Shown: positions 57,425-64,000 of the stretch, one piece after another
Layout of the letters: the number at the start of each line of letters is the position of its first letter
Numbering within the stretch: position 1 is the first letter of the stretch
Source of the DNA: Rhynchopus euleeides
Taxonomy: Eukaryota > Euglenozoa > Diplonemea > Diplonemida > Diplonemidae
Direction: 5' to 3'
Assembly (NCBI GenBank): GCA_963210315.1
Contig: OY723255.1
Location: forward strand, 1,178,001 to 1,242,000
Length of the DNA: 64,000 bases
Made by a program: the position numbers and the translations under genes
Notes under the pieces: model-generated
The model's input: the letters and a program-made list of their open reading frames with translations, nothing else
Told to the model about the DNA's origin: nothing
The model's database searches: none

Positions 57425-58576
57425 TAGGGGGGGTCAAATGCCACCCTTTTACGTGGACAAACACGATTTTTCAAAAAACCGGCGCAGAGGCCCCAAAGCC
57501 CCCGTAACCCCTCCAAACCCCCCCAGATCGGTCCGGAAACCCATCGAACCCCACTTTTCCACCATTCCGGGCACCTCAGGTGCCCGAATTGGGGTACCTA
57601 AATTTTGTGCCACCGTTTGGTACCGGACAGTGCCACTGTGTGGGAGGTTGGAAAAGAAAATGCCCCAACACACCACATCTGAGGGTTGCAATGCATGTTG
57701 CTTGCCAACCACGTCATCCGGTGGGTGTCAGGCGCTATGTAGGTGGCATTAGCCAGGTCTTCGATGAGTTCTGGCTTGTATATGTACCTCCCTGCCACCA
57801 TGCACCGGGAGGCTGCCTGTAGGTACGGAACAAGTCCAGATGGTCGTGTGATTCCTGTGCAGCAGTGCTCCACAACCGGGATGTGTTGACAACGACTGTT
57901 GCAACACGAGCTGTACATTCCGGGAACACACGAAGTGCGCTGTCGTGGTACCCATTGTGCCAGAATTGGTAGTTGCTGCGGTCTACTTTGCCTGGCCCAA
58001 GAGCACTGGTACTGAACGGTGCAATATGCGTGGCGAGGTGAATGCAACGGAAGGGCGCAAAGTCAATACAGCTCTCGGATGGCGGGTGGTGGTGCCACTA
58101 GTGTGTGACGTTCACTCGAGGATACAACGCATCACAATGAATCAGCAACCGTGGACCGAGTACAATACGCTCTCTGTGGCTGGTGTGGGGGACAAAGGCA
58201 GTGCCTGTGCCGCAGGCAGGGAGGTACATATACAAGCCAGAACACATCGAAGACCTGGCTCATGCCACCTACATAGCGCCTGACACCCACCGGATGACGT
58301 GGTTGGCAAGCAACATGCATTGCAACCCTCAGATGTGGTGTGTTGGGGCATTTTCTTTTCCAACCTCCCACACAGTGGCACTGTCCGGTACCAAACGGTG
58401 GCACAAAATTTAGGTACCCCAATTCGGGCACCTGAGGTGCCCGGAATGGTGGAAAAGTGGGGTTCGATGGGTTTCCGGACCGATCTGGGGGGGTTTGGAG
58501 GGTTTACGGGGGCTTTGGGGCCTCTGCGCCGGTTTTTTGAAAAATCGTGTTTGTCACCCCCATTTGACCCCCCCTA
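57425..58576 (-). mobile_element. 1.15-kb foldback element, copy 2
   Basis: Nearly identical to the element at 8071-9221 with the middle inverted. Arms 57425-57796 and 58215-58576, ends TAGGGGGGGTCAAAT. The plus-strand frame from 57945 (MVPIVPELVVAAVYFAWPKS and on) is kept open with only three changes in the first 100 codons. It is inserted in a C-run on both sides. Confidence 0.8.
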
Positions 58577-59280
58577 CCCCCCCCCCCCCCCCCTCCCCCC
58601 GGAACCTGAGAATGTGACCGCCTACCCAATGGTGTTTACACAAAGGAGTTCAGCGTGTTAAACCCCATTCTCTGTTCCCAAGGCAGAGCGGCGATGTGTA
58701 CCCAGAGTGTACTTACGTGCACATGGCTCTGCAGATACGCTGAGTGGTGAGGGGCATGCCTGTTTTCCCTTTTGTTTCCATTATCTTGTCTTCAGAACGA
58801 ACACACGAATGAAACAAAAACCATAACAGAACGCCCCATCAAACCCCCACCCGACAAGCGAATCAGCAGTGTGTATCTGTACACAGAAATAAACCAATAA
58901 CATGACAGTAGAAAGCCATTTTTTTGGTTTCCTCCGGCACCCGACGGCGCGAGCGGGAGAGGAACCACGGAAGGAACCTAGCGCCTCACACCGTGCCCAC
59001 CTAGTGGTCCACCGATGGGAAAATTTGGCAACAACACGAGCGCGCGCGAAGCGCGCGCGAGAAAAATTGACCCCTAGTGTTTTCCCCCCTGATCCCCCCC
59101 CCCCCCCAAAAAAAAAAAACAGGAGCGTCAACCCACCAAATCTCCAAAATCGAAAAGTTAGCGACAGGCCTGCCCCTGCTTACAGTACCCCGGCGTTAAG
59201 CCAGCCACTGGCCTTGAGGAATGCGGGAGCCATCGGTGTCCTGCTGCAGTGCCACACCAACACACGCACCACCACTCTAC
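58577..59280. other. Upstream flank of the membrane-protein gene
   Basis: No gene recognised before 59297. Contains a 44-bp sequence (58869-58912) identical in reverse complement to the insertion in WD40 paralogue 1. Also contains an Alu-like GCGCGCGAAGCGCGCGC hairpin near 59040 (related hairpins at 4540 and 17820) and a C-run/A-run pair at 59093-59119. Confidence 0.45.
58869..58912 (+). repeat. 44-bp sequence shared with the WD40 insertion
   Basis: Starts GTGTGTATCTGTACACAGAA and ends AACATGACAGTAGA. Perfect 44/44 inverse match to 20689-20732. Confidence 0.85.
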
Positions 59281-59282
59281 AG
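59270..59282 (+). promoter_or_regulatory. Probable splice acceptor upstream of 59297 gene
   Basis: ACCACTCTACAG lies 14 bases upstream of the chosen ATG. The in-frame ATG at 59249 falls before it. Confidence 0.5.
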
Positions 59283-59296
59283 GTGTCTCTGCAACA

Positions 59297-59929
59297 ATGC
59301 GTGCCGCACTGCTTGCCGCCCTGGCGATCTGTGCTGCTGAGGGGACGAACACGTGGCCGACGATTCACTACGTGTCGGACCACGGCTCAATCGACAGCAC
59401 CTACGACACCCCACAGAAGTGGATCATCTCCTGCCTGTATCCGCCCGTTGGTCTGGAATTTTTTGTGACTCAATGCACAGGGTCACTCGAGGTCGGCGGG
59501 TGGCTGCTCCCAGAAGGGTATAACGACAGTTTCGGTCGGTACGGCGGTCCTTGCCTCCCAAACGGAAGTCTGGTTATGTCGTACGTTCCGGACTCTGGCC
59601 TCAATCAGGCGCTCATCGTGGAGTGGTACCCTCAAGATGAGCCGTTTCATTCGCAGAGCATCTCGCCGCTGCTGATCGCACTGGTTGCGACAGCCGGGTT
59701 GCTTGTTCTGGTGGGCGTCATCGTTGCTGTGTACTGTGGGTGTAACGCCTACAGCACTAACGCCTCCAGCTCCAACGTGCAGGTCGAAGGGTACGGTGTT
59801 GTGCACACGGGTGGGTTCGGTGGGCTGCAGGACAGTTCCTGGCCTCCTGTGGGGCAGCAGCCGATGAGCGTGATGGACGAGCAGCTCGAACAGTCGCTCC
59901 CCGCCTTTTCTGCACCTTGGGCGAGATGA
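59297..59929 (+). CDS. Type I single-pass membrane protein, unknown function
   Basis: 210 residues from ATG 59297. Signal peptide MRAALLAALAICAAEG, with likely cleavage after residue 14-16. The ectodomain of about 120 residues has several Cys (ISCLYPP, TQCTGS, GGPCLPNG) that could pair, and two N-glycosylation sequons (NDS, NGS). A transmembrane helix follows (LLIALVATAGLLVLVGVIVA), then a Cys-rich juxtamembrane CGCN and a cytosolic tail of about 60 residues with Gly-rich and acidic parts (MSVMDEQLEQSLPAFSAPWA). The longer frame from 59249 would put a His-rich stretch before the signal peptide and lies upstream of a splice acceptor, so it was rejected. I do not recognise the ectodomain. A surface protein or receptor is possible. 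Confidence 0.7.
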   Translation: MRAALLAALAICAAEGTNTWPTIHYVSDHGSIDSTYDTPQKWIISCLYPPVGLEFFVTQCTGSLEVGGWLLPEGYNDSFGRYGGPCLPNGSLVMSYVPDSGLNQALIVEWYPQDEPFHSQSISPLLIALVATAGLLVLVGVIVAVYCGCNAYSTNASSSNVQVEGYGVVHTGGFGGLQDSSWPPVGQQPMSVMDEQLEQSLPAFSAPWAR

Positions 59930-60000
59930 GGAATGAAACAGGTTCGTGCGGACGTGTCTTGCGCTCCTCCAGCGACCCCCCCCCCCCCCCCCCCGAGGCC

Positions 60001-60165
60001 AGTGCTCGCCAATACGGGCAGACGTCTGCGTATGCACACGTTGGCACATATTCAGCTTCGGGATCCCGAAGAACACACGTTTTCAGCAGGCAGCGGCCTA
60101 CCAATACGGGCAGATGTATGCGTATGCATACGTATGCACGTTTGCATATTCGGGGTTTTTTAAGC
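60001..60165 (+). repeat. Two tandem units of about 92 bp in the 3' flank
   Basis: CCAATACGGGCAGACGTCTG at 60009 and CCAATACGGGCAGATGTATG at 60101, each followed by CGTATGCA words and CACGTTTGCATATTC-like sequence. Confidence 0.7.
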
Positions 60166-60173
60166 ACATGCAT

Positions 60174-60284
60174 GGGGGCCCTCGCTACCAGGTGTGACTG
60201 AGTGAGACAAAGTGAGCAACAGACCCACTTCCCCTCACTGACTGACGAGCCGTGACGAGCTGTGACTGGTAACGAATCCCCCCC
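60174..60284 (-). mobile_element. MITE, family A subtype B, diverged
   Basis: Left TIR intact. The right TIR is altered (GGTAACGAATCCCCCCC). CAT flanks both sides. The most diverged copy in the window. Confidence 0.8.
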
Positions 60285-61135
60285 ATGATGCGTAAAAGTG
60301 TAGGAGTGCTTCCGAGGATCTGCTTCTTTTCAGTGCGTTTTGCTATCTCGTGTTCACATGTGCTCCACACCCACATCAAAGCAGCAGGCTAAAGGGTGGT
60401 GGAGGCGTCAACCCATCATTAAGGAAGAAGGAAGCAAACCCGAAGAACTGTTGCGAAAAACCAGCAATATCTTCTTATCTCCGAATGTAAGGTAGCATTG
60501 TGCGGAAAACGAGTCCTCTCTTACTACTTGGCTGCGCATTCAGTACACTTGTTTAAGCACCTTCGGTGCGACTAGGGAGTCAAGGGAGGACTAGAGAAGA
60601 CGACTTCCCTGTGCGTATTTGTTTTTCTACCACTTGCAGCAACAGTTTTCTTGCAAGGTTGGAAGGGGGGCGAACGGAACAAACACCACCCTTCATCAGG
60701 CCAACGAGTGGTGTTTTGCTCCCTGCCTTCGCCCCTCCGTACGTCAGCTTTTGCACTGAACGGTGCCTAATGCAACGGAAAAGCGGTGGCTGAGTCACCC
60801 CCATCTCCCACGAGACGCGTTTTTGATATTGATGTTTTGTGTCTTATGTCCGACCGAAGACTCCCGTCCCCCGCACACCCCACACCCCAAACACCCCTGA
60901 CCCTGGCACTGCTGGCACTGTGTTGTTGTCCCTTCCAGCTCGGTGTGTTGCCGCTGTGTGATGAGGGCCACCCTTCCCTTCCCTCCACACACACACACCA
61001 CACCTCCAGCAGAGGCACACGCTGTGCATAGCCACATCGCAGTTACACAGCACCGACGGCACACAGCCCCCGCCCACAGGGCTGTGACTGGGTGAGCCGT
61101 TTGCCCCTCTAGCCTTCCTGCCCCCTCCTCTGGAC
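60285..61135. other. Upstream region of the TFIIIC gene
   Basis: No gene recognised. Pyrimidine-rich DNA before 61136 includes TTTGCCCCTCTAG (AG at 61111-61112), a plausible splice acceptor 24 bases before the ATG. Confidence 0.45.
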
Positions 61136-63796
61136 ATGCCCGATGGCTGCAGCACAAGATGTGACCAAGGCGCGGAGATGAAGGCCGATGTAGCAGGCAC
61201 AGTTGCCTGTGCTTCTACGGCTGCTGACCCCACGGGCCCCACCACCACCCCACCACAGGCAACAGACGCCCCGCCCTTGCGGAGCGAAGCGCAGCAGCAG
61301 CAGCAGCAGCAGCCCCATCCTCTCTCTGCAGGAACCTCTGACACCACGCCGAGCCCCAACGGCAACGCCGCTGCATCACTGGGAGTGCCTCAGCACCCCG
61401 CAGGAGGTGGGGGCAATGCTCCTGCTCCTGCCGATCCTCGCATGACCCCCGTGGGAGCACCTGCCGCCGCCGCCGCTGCCGATGTTCCTGCCACGCAGGG
61501 CCATGCGGCAATGCCGCCGCCACCTCCGCCGGCGATGCTCTCCCCTAACGGCAGGGGCGGAACCCAGGCGCAATGGGTGGGTGGGCCTGGGGTGGCAGCA
61601 GCAGCAGCAGCAGCATCACCACCATCTCACCAACCCCAGCAGCAGATGGGAGATGGGGGCATAGCTGCCGCCGCCGCCGCTGCTGCCGGGGGGGGGCATG
61701 TGGGTGTTGACTCCGGCGCACCGCCCGCACCCCCCGTGGCAGGGGATGTGGCGGGTGGGGCGGCAGATCCGGCTGACGCCGGATCTGCTGCCCAAGGGTA
61801 CCGCCACTTCAGCTACTTCGGGGTGGCTTCGGGGCATACCATGCGGGAGGGGTATTCCAACACCACGGATGTGCTGGAGGCGGAGCGCGCCGCTGCGGCG
61901 CGTGGGGTCGCGCAACCCAAAGAGGATGTTGCGTCGCAGCGTGTCCCGGATGACCCGGTGTGGCTGCCCAACGGGGTGACGGGGCACGTCCCCTCCGGGA
62001 AGTTTATGTGCGTCGAGTTTCCAGGCCTGGTGAACAGCGCCAGCAAGGCGGTGCGCATGCTGGGCGGGAAGAGCTGGCTCCGCCGCGTCGCGACAGGGGA
62101 GGTGAAGACCACACGGGTCGTCTTCCGCCCCGACACCATCTCGCCCCACGCCGCCTTCGGCGATACCACACAGGTCTGCGGGGCCCTCATCAAGGTGCGG
62201 ACCAAACGGAGGTATCAGAGAGACCCTGTCACGCAGGAGAAGGTTCCGGTGTGTGTGAAGCTCGAGACGTGCACCCTGGGGACGGTGACGAAGAAGGTTG
62301 TTTTTTCCGGGATGTGTGACTACCAGTTTCTCCCCCCCAAGGGCCTGGTGGGGCAGTCGCTCAACCTGGAGAGCATGATGCAGTTCACGAGGCTGATGGC
62401 ACCTCCCGACGTGCCGCTGTTTCTCGCACCGCGGATATTCTCCAGACTCGACAAGCCTTTGGAGTACAACTTCCGAAGCAATCCGTACTCACGGAGGTGT
62501 GTCATGCACCTGCCTGACGGGACGGTGGAGCACTCCCGGGTGACGTCCCGCTCCTCCTCCGGAACAAACCTGCTGAGGACTATCACGTGGATCGACGTGG
62601 AGATCCCCTCTATCCCCCCAGAGGACTCCATCAACTTCCTCCGCCGTAACCCGACCTACCATCCCCTCTACCGCAAGATGAAGGACCTGTTCCAGAAACG
62701 CCCGGTGTGGTCCCGCGTCGCGCTCTGCCTGGTCCTCTCCCCGACCCAGGGCGACCTGGCCCACCTCCTCAAACAGCTCCTCCCCATCGTGTCGTACTCC
62801 TTCAGCACCGGGCCCTACCGCAAGCTGTACGTCCGCCTGGGGTACGACGTCCGGAAGGTGCCGGAGGAGGGGGAAATCCACCCGGTTCTCTATGAGTCTT
62901 TCGACGTGCGGGTCAAATCGGCAACCCTGCGGAAAATGTCGGTCACCACGGGGAGGAGCGCCGAGGTTGTCCCCGAGGGGCCCCAGAGGACCGTGCCGAT
63001 TCACGGCAGGTCTGCCTGGCCCGACCCCGAGGATCCGATTTACTGGGAGCGTATCCCCATTACATGGGACCAATACTTCGAGCTGATGAGCAAAGGGGAA
63101 ACCCGCTCCGCGAGGCACCGGAGGTCTTTCCCCGTGAGGATGCTGTGGCTGCAGTACATCGACCTGAAGGATCCCGCCCTGCTGGCGGAGCTGCAGCACA
63201 ACGCGCGGCCCCAGCTGGAGGCGCCAAACGGAGATATGTACCAGTCGTGGCTGCCGGCGGAGAGGATAGTGGAGTTGCGGGCGAAATTTCAGGTGAAGTT
63301 TGTCAACTGGTGGCATGCGAGGAACCCGCATGACGCGGGGATGCCTGCGCTTGGGGAGCTGGTGTCGCAGGCGCGCGGCGAGGAGTTCAACGAGTCGGAT
63401 TCGGAGCACCCGACGGACCCCTCGGGGGACGAGCATGGCGAAGGCCCAGAGGCAAAGCGGGCCCGCACAGAGCAGCGCTGGGAAACCCGCGCCAGACACC
63501 GCCGGAGCGCCTACCTTCGGACCCGCCGCCTTGCGGAGCGCGAGCAGGATGCGAGGGAGACAGCCCTCGATGCAGAGGGCGACTTCGCGGATGATATCGA
63601 CGATCTGCCTGCCCCCGCCGCCCTCGGCGCTGCCAGCAGCGGCGGCAGCGGGAGGGGCGGGGATGGCGGCGTCTCGGATGGGCCTGGGGGCGGGGCTGCT
63701 GTCCTGGCGCCGAATGCGGCACAATCGGCCTTGAATGGGTGGCCCTCTGAAGGCGGCATGCACGAAGAGGAGGATGAGGACGGCGGTTGGGCGTGA
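61136..63796 (+). CDS. TFIIIC subunit 5 homologue (Tfc1/GTF3C5-like)
   Basis: 886 residues, uninterrupted. Residues 1-220 are low complexity (poly-Gln, poly-Ala, Pro/Gly). From about 285: FMCVEFPGLVNSASKAVRML GGKSWL, RVVFRPDTISPHAAFGDTTQ, then ALIKVRTKRR and VFSGMCDYQFLPP. These are the features of the Tfc1/tau95 dimerisation module (FPG, FRPxD, FxGxxDFQ). Further on: KRPVWSRVALCLVL, LPIVSYSFSTGPYRKLYVRL GYDVRK. This is the conserved core of the DNA-binding half (GPYRKxxxRxGYDxR). The C-terminus has KRAR-type nuclear signals and acidic clusters, as in the acidic tails of this family. The protein binds the A-box side of internal promoters of RNA polymerase III genes in the nucleus. Usual length is 500-650, and the excess here is the N-terminal low-complexity part. 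Confidence 0.85.
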   Translation: MPDGCSTRCDQGAEMKADVAGTVACASTAADPTGPTTTPPQATDAPPLRSEAQQQQQQQPHPLSAGTSDTTPSPNGNAAASLGVPQHPAGGGGNAPAPADPRMTPVGAPAAAAAADVPATQGHAAMPPPPPPAMLSPNGRGGTQAQWVGGPGVAAAAAAASPPSHQPQQQMGDGGIAAAAAAAAGGGHVGVDSGAPPAPPVAGDVAGGAADPADAGSAAQGYRHFSYFGVASGHTMREGYSNTTDVLEAERAAAARGVAQPKEDVASQRVPDDPVWLPNGVTGHVPSGKFMCVEFPGLVNSASKAVRMLGGKSWLRRVATGEVKTTRVVFRPDTISPHAAFGDTTQVCGALIKVRTKRRYQRDPVTQEKVPVCVKLETCTLGTVTKKVVFSGMCDYQFLPPKGLVGQSLNLESMMQFTRLMAPPDVPLFLAPRIFSRLDKPLEYNFRSNPYSRRCVMHLPDGTVEHSRVTSRSSSGTNLLRTITWIDVEIPSIPPEDSINFLRRNPTYHPLYRKMKDLFQKRPVWSRVALCLVLSPTQGDLAHLLKQLLPIVSYSFSTGPYRKLYVRLGYDVRKVPEEGEIHPVLYESFDVRVKSATLRKMSVTTGRSAEVVPEGPQRTVPIHGRSAWPDPEDPIYWERIPITWDQYFELMSKGETRSARHRRSFPVRMLWLQYIDLKDPALLAELQHNARPQLEAPNGDMYQSWLPAERIVELRAKFQVKFVNWWHARNPHDAGMPALGELVSQARGEEFNESDSEHPTDPSGDEHGEGPEAKRARTEQRWETRARHRRSAYLRTRRLAEREQDARETALDAEGDFADDIDDLPAPAALGAASSGGSGRGGDGGVSDGPGGGAAVLAPNAAQSALNGWPSEGGMHEEEDEDGGWA

Positions 63797-64000
63797 GGAG
63801 GGGTTGAAATCAGTTCTAAGGTGGTGTCTGTCTAGCGCGACACCTCGTCAGAAGCACCTCTCCTGTGTGTTGTGTATGTCACGCGTGTGTCCGGGAGGTG
63901 GAGATGTTATTATTTTCCGCATCAAAAAGGAGCAGGGTGTGGCGGTGTGTGGTGTCCCCCACACTGGCGGCGCTCCAGGGTGTGGCGGTGCTGTGTATGA
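63797..64000 (+). other. 3' flank of the TFIIIC gene
   Basis: GT-rich DNA with GTGTGGCGGTG repeats near the window edge. No terminator or new gene recognised. Confidence 0.4.

Overview
This is a nuclear window from a repeat-rich unicellular eukaryote. The host-type genes are long, uninterrupted and GC-rich: a PLAC8 protein, a Ubl-WD40 cluster, a type I membrane protein and a TFIIIC subunit. Most start codons sit a short distance downstream of a pyrimidine-rich stretch ending in AG, as expected if mRNAs receive a spliced leader or have one 5' intron. Two gag-YR-RT/RNase H retroelements have the domain order I recall for kinetoplastid VIPER elements. Together this makes a euglenozoan (kinetoplastid or diplonemid relative) my best guess, held with low-moderate confidence. 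No rRNA, tRNA or CRISPR array was recognised.

Layout. 0-3 kb: dispersed GC-hairpin repeats and low-complexity DNA. 3.0-6.0 kb: a DNA transposon with terminal inverted repeats, a 6-bp target duplication and a decayed hAT-like transposase, itself invaded by smaller elements. 8.1-9.2 kb: a foldback element (second copy at 57.4-58.6 kb). 9.7-15.2 kb: a TIR-bounded element carrying nine copies of a 374-bp satellite. 15.5-16.5 kb: PLAC8 gene. 16.7-19.3 kb: short transposons. 20.2-25.2 kb: three tandem Ubl-WD40 paralogues, one broken by a 66-bp insertion. 27.3-32.5 kb: a large minus-strand gene in two overlapping frames with a C-terminal ubiquitin-specific-protease (C19) domain. 32.5-42.6 kb: a tyrosine-recombinase retroelement (YR-1) with a second complete one (YR-2, minus strand) inserted in its recombinase gene; both have A1-ORFs-B1-A2-B2 split direct repeats. 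42.6-47.6 kb: a 5'-truncated LINE encoding RT, a zinc finger, a restriction-like endonuclease, an OTU-type cysteine protease and a FYVE-like finger. 47.8-48.1 kb: a CTCCC pentamer tract. 49.0-54.0 kb: two related satellites (246 and 222 bp) and palindromic elements. 54-59 kb: repeats. 59.3-59.9 kb: membrane-protein gene. 61.1-63.8 kb: TFIIIC subunit 5 (Tfc1/GTF3C5-like).

The most notable theme is ubiquitin-directed cysteine proteases in or beside mobile DNA (a C19 gene and an OTU-bearing LINE lying head to head), together with nested YR retroelements whose insertion history can be read directly. Several internal empty sites (in satellite monomers, an inverted-repeat mate and a sister block) fix the target-duplication lengths of short transposon families without outside data.
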